In this document: positions 11,555-24,409 of the stretch, piece by piece
Numbering within the stretch: position 1 is the first letter of the stretch
Layout: every line of letters starts with the position of its first letter
From: Siphonodentalium dalli
Taxonomy: Eukaryota; Mollusca; Scaphopoda; Gadilida; Siphonodentaliidae
Assembly: GCA_032622095.1 (NCBI GenBank)
Contig: CP136063.1
Location: forward strand, 115,216,723-115,280,722
DNA length: 64,000 bases
Reading direction: 5' to 3'
Notes under the pieces: generated by a model
What the model was told of the DNA's origin: nothing
Database searches by the model: none
Seen by the model: the letters and a program-made list of their open reading frames with translations, nothing else
Translations under genes and position numbers: made by a program

Positions 11555-14500
11555 TATGTACTGATTTGCATTCTTAAAACTAAATCTGCATATAGCTCAC
11601 TATAATTTAACCCAACAAAACCCATTCCATGTGGATATCCTTTCTCTAATGGTGGCTTCACTGCATTCCAAAGATCATTTGAATCCGACCATGATGACTG
11701 AGATATAGAGCTCCAAAGATTGGACAGATGCCAGCACATATTTGCACTCTAAGGGGCATAACTCTTCATAAATGGATGGACAAAACGTGTCCCATGTGAT
11801 ATCCTATCTGTCATGGAGGTTAATCTGCATACCAACACACATTTTAATTCTACCACCAATGACTGATATACATAGCTCTATTAATGTTTAGACGGACAGA
11901 TAGAACCCAGTTCAAAATCCCCCACCAAACTTTGTTTGTGGGCGATTATAATTAACATCTGAGCTACAAGGAGAAATGTTTGATCGGGTTGATGGAATGA
12001 TGGCTATATGCAGCACAAGATTAATGATGAACATTTAAATACAAGGCACAATTGTTCCTCTGATTACATTCAGAGAGAAAGTGATGAGCGTCCATTTACA
12101 ATACATAGTGATTCTTGGATAAAAATTTCTGCTTCCATCTGCTTCCATTCCAAGTCAAGTCAAGCCAGGTAAAATACAGTCTATTCAAACAGCGCTACCT
12201 GCAGCATTATATTGATCAGTGATGAATATTTAACTTTTAAATGTATTGCTAAACAGATTCTACTTATAAAATCAATTTGCAATCAAACTGACTCCACCAC
12301 TGTGTCATTGTATGATAAAATTGTTTGCTTATGCCCTTGAAAATGAGCCATCAGGTTCTAAAAGACATATTCACTTTTGCAGTTGACAAATTATATCGAT
12401 AATAGCCAGATTCAAAGGCACGTACATGTAACTTTGTTGATATTGTCAACAAAAGCCATGTGACTCACTTGACCATTGTCACTATTAAAACAGACACACA
12501 CAGTCATTCGTTTCAGACGTTTTGCATCCGATGTCCAGCAAATGAAATTTATAGCAAAGGTCAATAATCCACCTTCCAATATAAACCAAGGAGATAATTT
12601 TCAACAAGCAGTGAAACTCAAATTTCTCTCGACCAAAGCATTTTGGAAGTTTTACTAAATAATTTTCCAAAGAAGAAAACTAAATATTTTTGAATGTGAA
12701 AGTCCCTAATAATTAAGACTGATGGTGTCATTGTCACAAGACTCCGATCACATTCATAGTCAGAGTTTTAGACTGGTCACAATTTTAGTTAGCTTTTAAG
12801 TGGTGATCACTTTTGTAGTCAACTTTTCAAATCTGGTTGTTTCATCTCATGATGGCACCTAAAAAGTCAATCTCGTTTACGACAAAATAGTAACATCCAT
12901 TGAGGAATACAATTTGAGCAATAGATGATATATAGAATTTTTTTGGAGTTATGTCTTTTGCGACATTGTTTCAAAACTTGTATTGCAGACCTCTCTTTAA
13001 TTTTGTAGTTGTTTTTTAAGGCCTTTGAAGCGGAACCATGCAAAATAACATAAAAATCTGTGACACAACTATCATCAACAAGTACAAGATAAAATATATT
13101 TGTTCTTACTTTCATTATTAATAACTCTCCAATAATGAAATGTTCGCATGTCAAAACCATTAAATCAAAACTTGACAGTAAACATCGGAAAATATTCTGA
13201 AAATCAAGTCAGACTAAATTATTGGAATTAATTACATGGTTAGAGATGTTTGCTGAAAAATTTCTGTAATAGTTTTGTTTACATAACAATGGTTTCAACA
13301 CAAACAAATTTAGCTATTGGAGAACTATCAATAATGAATATATGGTAAGTTTATCCATTACCCATGTTCTTCTTAGTGACACTGTTTTGACAGACTTTTA
13401 TATTATTTACCAACTGCGAGTGCCTTGGGTCCCTTTAATATCTGAAACAATAACTCTCGTTATATGGAACAATATGAAAAGCTGACAATGAAAGTTATGG
13501 CCGGTGAAAATATGACTACATTTGTGGTTGAATTTAAAAGGTGACCCCGTTGGCCCTAATAAGACATAGAATTGGTTCTACTTGAATGCACATTACTAGT
13601 AGGTGCTTATTTCAGTACTTCAAACAAAAATTCATTACTTTTAAAGGCATGCATCTGAAAAAATGTAAAAATGATTTAACACTACAATAAAAAAATATCT
13701 ATTTACTGATAATTAATTACCTATTTAATAGAATATTTTCTAACAAATTATATAGGAATGTTACAGAATATTTAATATTTTATTGGAATGGTTAAAAATG
13801 TTGCATGGTAAGTAGTCACACCCCAGTGAATCTGTTTTATGTGCTTGAATCTGGACAAAAGACATCTGAATTTGGCACAAGATAAATGAGACAGCTATCA
13901 TATGGCAAGAAATTAGTGTTTTGTTTCAAGGCATTTTTTTGTTGTTGAGAAAATTGGTTACTAAGGGGTTTTCTTTTCTATTTCTGACTAATTCTGTACA
14001 TGGTAAAATAACATACGCATCGTTTTCTTTTCTATTTCTGACTAGTTCTGTACATGACAAAATAACATATGCATCGTAGGAAAAATAATAGCCTCAAATA
14101 TTCAACACATTGCAAAACATTAACATGGTCAGGAATCATGCGGTCTCAAGTTGAAACATAAATGGCAGTTTTCGGAAAATATACAGAAACAAAAGGTACG
14201 CAGTCGGGTTGTGGCTTAAGAAAACTAAAATCCTTTGCTTCAGTACAATCCACAAACCAAATTTGGTCAAAATCGGATTATGTTTGTAACCTTTAACATG
14301 ATAAGTAGCGAAATAACACACTCTATATCAAATAATCCAAACAATCATAACTTCTGATAAAAAACTTGTTTTGGAACTCATCCAAGAGATTGTGAGTTGC
14401 AGCCATGAACCAAATTTGGTTAAAAATGGGTTATGTTTGTTGAAGTTATTGCGCCATTTCTAAACAAAAAATTGGGCAGGATTTGTTTTCTAACTCATTG

Positions 14501-15424
14501 AAGAGATTAATGTGTAGAAACATGATTCAAATTTATTCAAAATGGAATAAATTTAGTTAAACGGACATGGCTCATTCAAACCTCCAATTTTATTTCTGTG
14601 TAATTTGGAGCGACTGATATTATAGGTCAATAAATAAACGAACTATTGATATACAGACTTTATATGCTCTGGAAAAACACTTGCCAAAGTCACAGCCATT
14701 TTTCAGCCATTTTCAACTGTTGACAGAAGTCAGACAAACGCTCTTTATTGCTACCATATCAGGATTTGACTACCATGGAATGCTGTTTTCTGTTCCATGT
14801 CGCGCAAATGGCTGTGTTGTGTTTAGGACCCAAACACCGTATTCACAGTTGTACTTTTTATTACTTCAATGCGTCTTTTTGGTTTGCATAATGCTCGTAG
14901 AAAAGGTATATAAGATATTTATCGACCTACTTGGATGCAGAGAAAAATTCAAAAGCGAATAACATTATGTGTACTTTGGAGCCCAAACTGCCATGTGGCT
15001 TTAAAGTTATAGACCTTACGATTTTTGCTTATGTCATGAAATAAACTACCAGTAAACAATCCAGGAGACATAACTCCGGATAAATGATTCGGGCAGGACT
15101 GTTTTTCAAACTGTTAATGTTATCACATTAACATTGTGACCCAGTTGGACGCACCTACAATAATTCACAAACCATAGGTCGAATGACCAAAACAATACAC
15201 TAATATCTTATAAAGCCCGTGGCACAGTATTATTAGTGACGTCGCTCTCAAAATAAGTGAGGGATAGCACATGAAACAAATCATTAATTTTGCTTGTCCT
15301 ACAGAAACAATAATAAAACAATAGAATATAACATTTGATTTAAAAAAGATAGTATATAAATAGTGCTTAAATAAACTGTTATAAACAGAAATATTCCGTA
15401 TAAAACAATGTGAAAAAATCTATT
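11555..15424. other. No supported gene; minor duplications
   Basis: A ~55-bp direct duplication (TTTTCTTTTCTATTTCTGAC) lies at about 13970-14078. Degenerate 'CAAATTTGGTyAAAAatgGgtTATGTTTGT' type repeats occur at 14250-14560. A minus-strand frame at 12867-13160 is open for 97 codons but has no recognisable domain or splice context. Confidence 0.45.
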
Positions 15425-15426
15425 AC

Positions 15427-16697
15427 TAAAAAGGCTTAGTCCAAGTTTCCTTTCACTAAAGCCCGCTTGTTATTTTGGTTGGTATAGTGCTGTTTTTAGT
15501 TGAAGTTCCTTTGCCTTGCTCTGTTAGCATGGACTTTAATTGATCAGATTTAAAATCACCAATAACGATAAAATATTTCACAAATGTGACAGTAACCATT
15601 TATTCCAAAGAAGACGTAATATTTGTTCTGAACTCCACATGAGTGGCAACTGCCGGTATACGTGGTATTTTAATGTGAACAAGAGCATTGCTAGGCATGG
15701 TAAAATATGCCCTTTATCAATTTTAAATTGTACTACTGCAAAATAAAATAATCATTTGAGCTTACAAAGAATATCTGATATACCCCTAGTTTCAATGCCA
15801 AAATGTAGTCAAATTCTAAGTCGAAAAATGACCGTAACTCATGTGAAAATAATTGGACGGAACCCATATTCGAACTTGGCTTGTAGTTTCAGTTGGGAAA
15901 CTCACACACCAGATACAGCTTTGGTTCAAATCAAATAATACAAACAGGAGTTGCCGGTCGGAAACCAAAATGTTATGAAATCGGTCAAATTCTGTTGAAA
16001 AAGGACCGCAACTCATGTAAAAATAGTTGGACAGAACCCATATTCAAACTTGGCCTGTATCTTTAGCTGGGAAATATACATACCAACTTTGGTTCAGATC
16101 AGATAATCCAAACAAGAGTTATCGGTCGAAAACCAAAAATGTTAACAGATGTCAAATTCTAAGTCGAAAAAGGGCCGTAACTCATATAAAAATAATTGGA
16201 CGGAACCAATCATGGAACTTGGCCTGTATTTTTAGCTGGGAAATACACATACCAACTCAAATAGTCCAAACTAGAGTTTAATATCGATCGGAATCCAAAA
16301 ATGTTAATGGACAGCTCCAAATTTTATCACGATCTTCACATAATTTCAAAATATTACGAGGTTATTTGACCTCATGAAATGATGTCACCCTTTCCGATAG
16401 GGGATGGCAAGAAGACAGTCTTGCCAGATTGTGCCATCCCCCACAATATACCAGAATTACCCATAATTTTCATCATTATTATGTAATATATATGTGTATT
16501 GGAAAAAAATATCCTATCCTATAGTTATAGCATTCTGGATTGAAAATGGGGGTAAAGTCGATAATAATGGACAAAAAAATCACACCACTGGATCTAGGAG
16601 TAAAGTCCAGGCTAACAACTTTAACTAACAACAGTTCCATACCATTACCAATCGATATATGACAAGCTGGTTTTAGTTGAGCGAAACTTGGACTAAA
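15427..16697. mobile_element. TIR element with ~170-bp internal tandem repeats
   Basis: TTAGTCCAAGTTTCCTTTCA at the left is matched in inverse by GAAACTTGGACTAAA at 16683-16697; about 22 of 27 bp agree. Between 15806 and 16305 three units of about 170 bp repeat, with the landmarks TCAAATTCTAAGTCGAAAAA, GTAACTCAT, ATTGGACGGAACC and TGGTTCARATCAR. Such 'ccgtaactcat' tandem units are a familiar feature of bivalve repeats. No transposase is visible. Confidence 0.65.
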
Positions 16698-17770
16698 AAT
16701 GGGTTATTCAATGGAAATGTGCTGGATAAATAGGCAAGAATTGTTGGAATTATGGAAGACATTGAAGATGTGCAAGTAAGCTTCCGTCACACCTATGTGC
16801 ATTATAATAACTTGCGGCAATCTTACTTCAAAGTTTATGAAATGGCCAAAAGAAATTGACCCTATCACAAGAATGAAACATTTTGTCATTATTTATGAAT
16901 TTCGCATACAAGTGCAATACTGTTTGCTTACAATTAAGAATGAAAAAACATTTTCAATTTAAGGATGAAATGATTTTTGAGACATTTTCGTTGATACATG
17001 TATAGCCTTCAATATTGCAATATACCCTTTCATACATATCTCATAACAAGTATGTAAATCTCATAGAGAAAGAGCTGCATGTGTCAAGAAGCATGTGTCT
17101 CATATTTAAAACATGTTTTACACATTTAACTAGGCCACTGTTGCAGTTGATAATATTTATAACTATCTTCATTACAATGTATCACTAAGATGTTTTGTAG
17201 TTATCAGTTAAACCTCAGAAATTTATAACATATAGCCTCATGTAATATCTCTTCATTTTTTTTACATCATGGACTTTCACTGAATTAATCATGCAACTTA
17301 TCTTATGGAACATTGTATGTGTTGTAAGCATTTGTAATTAACACAACAAATACGAACAAATGTATTATGAACATATTACTTGATGATCTTAGTACATAAA
17401 CTGGTCGTGTATACAACTATAAATATATCTACTTCATTTTCTATAGTATTTTGCCATTGGTGTCCAAAAGAAAGATGACGAAAACTATCGGCAGAAAAAA
17501 AATTGACAGTATCAGTATATGCTCAGTATATGCTCAATTGAGTTACAAACTAGGCAGCCCTTGAAATTGGCATTTTTATTCTACACTTGCTTAGAATTGA
17601 TGAAATTCAATATATTGGATTCTATAGGTTTTTCTGCAGCATTGTCATTTGTCATAGCTAATTTCAAGGGCTGAAATAGGTCCCTGTGAATCAAGGTTTA
17701 TTGGGTGAATTGAATTAGGAGTGATATCCGTGAATCGAATCAAATCACAAATCACATAAATTTATATCTG
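16698..17770. other. No gene seen
   Basis: AT-rich sequence without an exon I can support. A 61-codon minus-strand frame at 16704-16889 lacks any recognisable motif. Confidence 0.5.
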
Positions 17771-17957
17771 TCAAAGTGAAAGAGTGGCGATATAAAGATG
17801 ATTTACCAGTAAGTTACTGCATCCCAGAAGTGAATAAACTGAGCATGTTTCCATGCTATTATTCATGTGTGTGCGATATTGATTTGGCTCCCTGCCAGGT
17901 TCCCAAAAAGCCCTAAATAGTGTCACGAGAATTGGCGATTTTGAAGATATTCTAATC
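17771..17957 (-). CDS. SNX24: Candidate last exon of the SNX22/24-like gene
   Basis: On the minus strand an acceptor TTTGTTTACAG precedes a frame that fits the phase left by the exon at 25309-25391 (GA + G). It would continue GSFE with EIRISSKSPILVTLFRAFW and run to TGA at 17771-17773. The SSK..PILVTLFR stretch loosely resembles the SSKLSHQPVLLFLR segment of vertebrate SNX24. The family's usual C-terminal 'PNVV..GVL.G' motif is missing. A different last exon beyond recognition is equally possible. Confidence 0.25.
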
Positions 17958-18007
17958 CTGTAAACAAATTTGATGAGCAGCATGATTTTCAAATCGAATC
18001 AAAGGTA

Positions 18008-18275
18008 TTATCCCTTTCTATACTAAACTCTCATTGACGAGTAGTTCCCTTAGGAAATGTTCAAATGATAAGTTCAACAAATGACCACCTGTCGAACTTA
18101 TTATCTGAACATTTCCCACCAATCAATATGAATCATTCTGCTCTTGTATTATCTGTTTTTTTGTCAGCCATCTGCTTTTATTACCTGAATATTCCTCCAA
18201 ACGAATAATAGACCATTCCAAGGTATAGTTTTATAACTGATTGAGAGAATCCATTCAGTCACGAAAGGTATTAAG
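18008..18275. mobile_element. GTTCAGATAATAAG-type MITE, diverged copy
   Basis: Starts CCCTTTCTATACTAAACTCTC and ends with GTCACGAAAGG. It contains the inverted pair GGAAATGTTCAAATGATAAG and CTTATTATCTGAACATTTCC seen in the copies at 35928-36174, 36171-36346 and 52325-52487. The terminal TTAA is eroded here. Confidence 0.55.
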
Positions 18276-18521
18276 ACTCACAGCACAGTGATTTGTGTGG
18301 TCGAATGTGACCACCAGAACTAACTGGATGACTCATGTGTTAAGCAGCCTTCTAATCAGTGTTTCTGCAGTTGAATTTGTTTCTCTCACTTTATGAAGTA
18401 TTCACTTTGTGGTGAATAAAGGCCCATCTTAACCCCTTCCTGCACAATATCCATAAGATTACCTGGAGAAAGATGGAAAATATACGGAATATCCATTAGA
18501 TAATTACAAAAAAATGTTCAC

Positions 18522-18900
18522 ATGTAGTGTGGAGAATTTAACAATTTGATGACTGGATATTAGTCAAGAAGTGGTTCATGCGGGGAATTTTCAGATAAAA
18601 TTCCAACAAATATCCTTACTGTGGTCAAACAATCAAAAGTGGCTCCATTGATTCACTTTGAAAATATGTATTCAGGGTTTCAGACCTCCAGTTACAACAA
18701 CATCAAAAATATAATTTAACATCGTTATTACTTTGTTCAGTTCTGAAACTAAATATGACGTAAACTAGACCTATAAATGCAAAGGAATATCAGTTTGTTG
18801 TTGAAAATATGGTGTCCCTCTAAAACTTCGAAACGATATGAAATAAATGCATAGAAAATTCAATATAAAAATAAATAGCATCTTTCATGTAGCAATTTTC
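18522..18900. repeat. Left 379-bp direct repeat flanking a LINE (candidate target-site duplication)
   Basis: Identical by eye over all 379 bases to 20218-20596. Begins ATGTAGTGTGGAG and ends GTAGCAATTTTC. No TG...CA termini, which argues against an LTR. Confidence 0.9.
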
Positions 18901-18901
18901 C

Positions 18902-19696
18902 AACATCGCAGAAGGGTTAATGGGTATCGGAAACGTTCAAAGTTTTATTGAAAAAAAGAAGCTCCTATTTTTCAGCAGCTTGTGTACTCTCAGCACAGAG
19001 AAGGCAGCCAAATCTGTATTCTTGCTAAGGCTGCACTCTTTCTTCATAACTGGTGTTTCTAAGTATTCATTCATTGCCGACATTGTAGATATCATAGAGA
19101 GCCACCAGTTGATGCCATACCTCACCAATTATGTATCTCATAGTGATTTCCCAACAAAGCAGATTTGGAAAGGTATAGTGCGCAAGGCAATTTCCGATTA
19201 TACAGAATCCGAATGGGAAAGCGCGGCGAGCGACAAATCACTCCATCGCTTTCATAACATACATCCAAAGTTAACTGTCTCTCACCTGTGGCGCTGCTGT
19301 CGAAAATTCCCAAGACACAAAATCGCATACCTGACTGTGGGTGGAATCATAGCTTGTACTGGGTCCGTATCACTAACTTGTAGCAAGTGTGGTGGGGATT
19401 ACGATGATCTCCCCTTACATGCTATTATGAACTGCCCAGCGATTGCGGAATACCGCAATGATATATGGTATGAACTGATGAATAAATTCGATATTCCATG
19501 TATTCTAAAACTGGATAGCCTCAGTCCAGATATCCAATTAAATGTTTTCCTCACTGCACGGCCAAGAGAATTATTCGATATCATTTGTGAAGCTGACATG
19601 TTCACAGACTTCATGGTCTGTAGCACATATTGCCTGTGGCATGCTTATCACACAATTCAGACAAGTCTAATCGACAACGCGGACGTTAATTTATAA
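18902..19696 (+). pseudogene. C-terminal fragment of LINE reverse transcriptase ORF2
   Basis: The frame enters at the truncation point and is open through ATG 18920 to TAA 19696 (258 codons from the ATG). It matches the post-polymerase region of non-LTR ORF2 proteins: a segment beginning FIEKKKLLFFSSLC, and a zinc-knuckle-like motif CSKCGGDYDDLPLHAIMNC (CxxC...HxxxxC) at about residues 154-172 from the ATG, followed by a helical tail. The endonuclease and RT catalytic (FADD-type) domains are absent, so it cannot act alone. The clade (CR1/L2/Jockey-like) is not resolved. The uninterrupted frame implies a young insertion. Confidence 0.8.
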
Positions 19697-19914
19697 GAAC
19701 AACAGCTAAGAAACTCAACATAACCTTGATTGCATAGTACACAATCTAATACATGTGTCTAAATACTATTTCATGTTCATGACCCATACATTGTATATGC
19801 ATATATGCATCTGTATACATACAGTCAATTAGTACAACTGTCTACCTATATGTGTGTCAGTATTTAAGATGTGTATATGTGCTTGGGTTTATACGCTATA
19901 GCCTGCGGTGGTCG

Positions 19915-20080
19915 GCTGTGTGTGTGTGTGTGTGTGTGTGTGAGTGAGGGTGTGTGCGTGTGTGAGGGTGTGTGTGTGTGAGTATGGATATGTATGTGTG
20001 CATGCATGTATTAGTGCGAGTATGTACGATGTGTGTCTGTTCGTATCAATATATACATGGTGTATGCGTGTGTGTGTATG
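19915..20080. repeat. GT-rich microsatellite in the LINE 3' UTR
   Basis: A (TG)n run at about 19915-19942 is followed by GTGTG/GAGTG/TATG variants. It belongs to the LINE tail rather than to host sequence. Confidence 0.85.
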
Positions 20081-20217
20081 TTTGCTGAACTCTTAGCGAC
20101 TATTCTTTGTTGTTATGTCCACTGTATATATGTTTACTGTTCTTGTATTGTTTGAATTTCCTTTTGTCAATTTATATTATTCATAACTCTCCGTGAATGG
20201 AGGAAATAAAGATATAT

Positions 20218-20596
20218 ATGTAGTGTGGAGAATTTAACAATTTGATGACTGGATATTAGTCAAGAAGTGGTTCATGCGGGGAATTTTCAGATAAAATTCC
20301 AACAAATATCCTTACTGTGGTCAAACAATCAAAAGTGGCTCCATTGATTCACTTTGAAAATATGTATTCAGGGTTTCAGACCTCCAGTTACAACAACATC
20401 AAAAATATAATTTAACATCGTTATTACTTTGTTCAGTTCTGAAACTAAATATGACGTAAACTAGACCTATAAATGCAAAGGAATATCAGTTTGTTGTTGA
20501 AAATATGGTGTCCCTCTAAAACTTCGAAACGATATGAAATAAATGCATAGAAAATTCAATATAAAAATAAATAGCATCTTTCATGTAGCAATTTTC
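20218..20596. repeat. Right 379-bp direct repeat flanking the LINE
   Basis: The same length and sequence as 18522-18900. It follows the LINE tail directly and ends at the same base, after which the flanks diverge (left copy CAACATCG, right copy ATTTCACT). Confidence 0.9.
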
Positions 20597-20676
20597 ATTT
20601 CACTAGAATCGAAATAGATAGTAAAGTTGATTTGCAAATATTAGCTTTGAATCCTGAATACATCTTTAACTTTTTC

Positions 20677-20989
20677 TTAACCTCTTCGCTGCTAAATGAC
20701 GTTATGACGTCGTGTGCTGGGGTGTTGACGTTATTGCAATTTTCCAGTGGAAAAATATAACGGGAACATCACAAGAACCATACATATGACTCAGTTGAAA
20801 GGCTATTATCATTCACAATCGTGGAACATCAAACACTGTTTGAAACAGATACAGTTTTTTCCGATGTACAAATCTCTGAGTTCCAGTTATGAATAATGGC
20901 CTAATGTTAGTGTGCTGAAGTAGTATAGGACACGGCGTGCACTTTTACGTCCGTAATAGTTACGGACGTCATAGCAGTGAAGAGGTTAA
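20677..20989. mobile_element. piggyBac-like MITE with TTAA ends
   Basis: TTAACCTCTTCGCTGCTA at the left is inverted as TAGCAGTGAAGAGGTTAA at the right (16 of 18 match). The termini contain short palindromes such as TACGTCCGTAATAGTTACGGACGT. 313 bp, non-coding. TTAA boundaries and CC-starting termini point to piggyBac-type mobilisation. Confidence 0.8.
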
Positions 20990-21228
20990 TACAGGGTTTC
21001 TGCTAGGGTTGGGAGAATTGTACCCCTATGGACGCTGGGGGAAATCTCATTCTATAAAAAAACTAGTATATAGGTAACGTAAACTTTGCGACAAAACATC
21101 AGTTAAATTCTTAGGTAAATTAGGTGTACAAGTACTGAAAAATTTTTGTACCCAATAATTGTAGAGGAAATTGTTAAAATTTGCAATTTATTGTGACGTT
21201 TGACTTCACTACATTCATGACAACATGT

Positions 21229-22494
21229 TTTACGCCCTTGTTCGCAATCATTATCAAACTTGATATCTTCATTTTCCATTTATCGTTAACCCTTGAACCC
21301 CCATTGCTTCATTAGTGAGCTTGGATCCCGAACCCAGCATATTGGGCTGCATTGCTAGAGACTAGTACCACAGGTTAGGAGCAGGGTACTATATCTCAGA
21401 CCAATGGGCTTTGAAGTACTAAACATTAAATTTGAATTGGTTTTGATGTGCATTCGGTTATTACAATATTGGACCTTGGTTATATATTCGGCTGTATTAC
21501 TGGAGAATGGTACCAAAGGCAAGGAGCATGGTAGAATATCTCATTATATTTACATTGATGTACTAAAGGTAAGGAGCATGTACATGATCTTGTCGATGTG
21601 TTTTTGCATTGTACAGTTACATACCCACAAATACGCCATGATAGAATATTGTTGGATACAAGTCACTGACTTACACATCCGTAATTACTGTAACTTTGCT
21701 ACCACAGGCAAGGACCATGGTAGAATATCTCATTATATTTACTTTGATGTACTAAAGGTAAGGAGCATGGTACATGTGTTTTCCATTGGATATACAGTTC
21801 CATGCACACAAATTTACCATGATAGAATATTCTTACAAATCCGTAATTTTGGTAAGTTCTGATGGGGATGTAATTCTTAGGTTCACAACAATTTATTTTG
21901 TCCCTTTTACATCACACCACTCCACCTTGATGGCCGCCTTTTTCTCATATCAGGGATTTGGGTGGGTCTGGGCCAGTCCTGGATCAGCCAGGTCTGCCCC
22001 CATGGTGTGTGAGCCCTACCTTGTTAAAATGTAAACATATATACACATATAAACCTACATACAATTTAAAAATAAATAATTGGCCACCAAATGCTACCGG
22101 TAGTCCTTAATCTCAAATATCATGTCACATATAACAACAAGCAAATCCCTTGAGGTGTGAATGTTGGATTTATAGGGATACTAAGACATTGAGTCTAGGT
22201 TGAAGTAGATTCATCACCGCTTAAAGGCGCTCACTTGAAGTATCACTAGGAAATCATTGGTTTATGATGCTTTGCCATACCGTTATAAGATTAGATCACA
22301 CTCTCTGCGGGTTGGGATCAAAGCTCACTAATGAAGCAATGGGGTTCAAGGGTTAATGATGAATGGAAAATAAACATATTGCTTGTTTTGTGTAAGCATT
22401 GTTTATGTTGGTTAACCATACCATTGGTGGATAGGATCATGCTCTTTAGGGGAGGGGATCCAAGTTTGATAATGATTGGAAACAAGGGCGTAAA
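21229..22494. mobile_element. Long-TIR (foldback) element with internal ~189-bp tandem repeat
   Basis: The left end (TTACGCCCTTGTTCGCAATC, then CATTATCAAACTTG, then CCCATTGCTTCATTAGTGAG) reappears inverted at 22320-22494 (CTCACTAATGAAGCAATGGG, AAGTTTGATAATGATTGGAA, AACAAGGGCGTAA). The TIR extends 110 bp or more with small gaps. Between the arms a GGCAAGGASCATGGTAGAAT unit occurs at about 21518 and 21707, period about 189 bp. The 152-codon ORF here is the repeat read through. No transposase seen. Confidence 0.75.
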
Positions 22495-22845
22495 TGATAG
22501 TTACGAACATTAAACTGGTTTTAAGTGAAAGTTACCACTGGATACAATGCAGATTACTAGTAGTCATATTCCTTAGATTGAGTATAAGAAAATCTGAATT
22601 GATACAATGGTTGAGCAAGCAAAGGGTTCACCCTCTTGCTATGACCCGAATATGCCTGAAATTTCTGTTCTAAAAATATCCTGTAAAACTGTCCCCTAAA
22701 GGTTGTATGTATTTTATATTATAATAGAAAAAAAGAAAAAAAAATATTAATTGATTGAAGCATTTCCAGACAGGTGTCTTCGATTCATATTTATTATTCT
22801 ATACCTGAAACTATATAAAACTTGTCAGGAAGAGATAGACTATCT

Positions 22846-23105
22846 TTAACCCTTTCATGGCTGGAGGTTCCGAAGGTTGCGAAAACCCTGTGCCAATGAA
22901 TTCTCTTATATATGCAAGTCTCCCATAGGGAGCCTCGCATATATAAGAGAATACGTTCGCCTAACAATATTTACATTGACCTTGCAATCCAGTCTATTCT
23001 CTTATATATGTGAGGCTCCCTATGGGAGACACGCATATATAAGAGAATGCACTGGAACAGGTTCTTTAACGCTGCACAGCGCAGCTCCCATCAGGAAAGG
23101 GTTAA
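22846..23105. mobile_element. Double-hairpin TTAA MITE, copy B
   Basis: TTAACCCTTTCATGGCTGGA to TCAGGAAAGGGTTAA. Both inner palindromes are well preserved, with centres CTCCCATAGGGAGCC and GGCTCCCTATGGGAGAC. The second arm is the reverse of the first, so the arms can pair with each other as well as fold singly. Non-coding. Confidence 0.85.
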
Positions 23106-24409
23106 CTACAGTGAACAGATACATACTTGTAGTATTATTTTTCAAGAATGCATCTGCATCAAACCCTATCATTGGTTGATGTGTTACTGTTGGCTCTTGA
23201 CTAAATTGATCAAGGGATCTGTGAAAATAAATGGGTGAAATAAGAATATGTGAAAATTTAATGTCATATGGGTAAAAGAAAAGCATTTGTGAAAATAAAA
23301 CGAAAGGGGTGCAACAAAGGAATAGTTATAAGATTGTTTTCTCAGGAGGTTGGCTTTTTCACAACAAAATTTATTTTACTTTGGCAAAAAAAAAGTCGAG
23401 GGGAATAACTCTGTGAAAATTTATTAGCAATATATGGGTAGCAATATATCGGTATCCAAAATAAAAATGGTCAAAGTTGTTCTAAGTCAAGAAAGTGGAA
23501 TAACTCAGTGAAAAACAAAAATATCCATCGTGCAATATGCATATTGCACATTAGCACTATCTGGGTACCATATCCTAAAGTTTCAATGCTCTATAATTGA
23601 AACTGTGGGAGGAGTTGATTACAAAATGAAGGTACCCAAAATCCAAAAGGTCAAAATTTTTCTATGCAAAAAAATGGGAATAACTTGGCCAAAAACAACA
23701 TTTTCCGTCATCCATGTACATGTTGCACATCATCAATATAAAGGTAACAATATCCTAAAGTTTTAATTCTCTACATTCAAAACTGCGGGAGAGTTGATTA
23801 CACAATGAAGGTACCTATAATGTGTGACGGACACATAAATTGACCGATGGATGTCATTTCTATATTCCATGGAAAATTAGTTTTTGTTGGGGGACAAAAC
23901 TTTATGAGAATTGATTGAACAAAGTACCTGTGAAAATATGTGACATGGATGAATGCAAAGGATCTGTAAAAATTTATGTAAGATTAGTGCAAAAAAGAAT
24001 TGCTAAAATAACTGTGGGTACAAGCAAAGGGACTGTTCATCCTTATTCATCTGACAAGAAGTATGCATGGCAAAAGTTGACAACATACAAAATGCAGCAT
24101 TGCCTTAGTAAAGCTCCATCTAACAAAATCAAACCCCCACCCTGTTGAATAAAGTTTAATGCAGTTGCTCATTTAGAGACTGAGGTTTAATACATCAAAT
24201 TATATGGATGAAGTTTCCATGTCTCAATGAGTAATATGGTATCCACACAACTTGTACTATTATAAATTTGTGGGTTTGAAATTAAGGATAAATGTACTGT
24301 ACATCAGTCCTCCCTGTTTCTGTTTCTGCCCATATTTAATGTCTTTGGTGAATACGGGACTAAAATTAATATTGTATGTATAAATTCCTGCCTCCTGACA
24401 AAAATAATT
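23106..24409. repeat. Mostly unassigned; ~180-bp degenerate tandem repeat at 23490-23820
   Basis: Landmarks GGAATAACT, CATATCCTAAAGTTT/CAATATCCTAAAGTTTT, GAAACTGTGGGAGGAGTTGA/AAACTGCGGGAGAGTTGA and ACAMAATGAAGGTACC recur with a period of about 180 bp. The rest (23106-23480 and 23820-24409) shows no exon I can support. Confidence 0.55.

Larger units (their letters stand above)
18901..20217 (+). mobile_element. 5'-truncated LINE (non-LTR retrotransposon) insertion
   Basis: A 1317-bp body sits exactly between the two 379-bp repeats. It consists of the 3' part of a reverse-transcriptase ORF (to 19696) and a ~520-bp 3' UTR rich in TG/GT runs (19915-20080). It ends in AATAAAGATATATAT, a simple-sequence tail typical of some LINE clades. 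The frame is already open at the left junction, as expected of 5' truncation during target-primed reverse transcription. Structure and direction agree with insertion on the plus strand. Confidence 0.85.

Noticed and set aside
12867-13160. 97-codon minus-strand ORF
   Set aside because: It has an open frame and a protein-like stretch (YLVLVDDSCVTDFYVILHGS) but no recognisable domain or splice context. Kept only as a note.
19399-19626. Antisense ORFs over the LINE
   Set aside because: Shadows of the sense ORF2 frame.
18522-20596. An LTR retroelement or Penelope-like element with 379-bp terminal repeats
   Set aside because: The repeats lack TG...CA ends and the ORF is the zinc-knuckle C-terminus of a non-LTR ORF2 with a GATATATAT tail. 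No integrase, protease or GIY-YIG region is seen.
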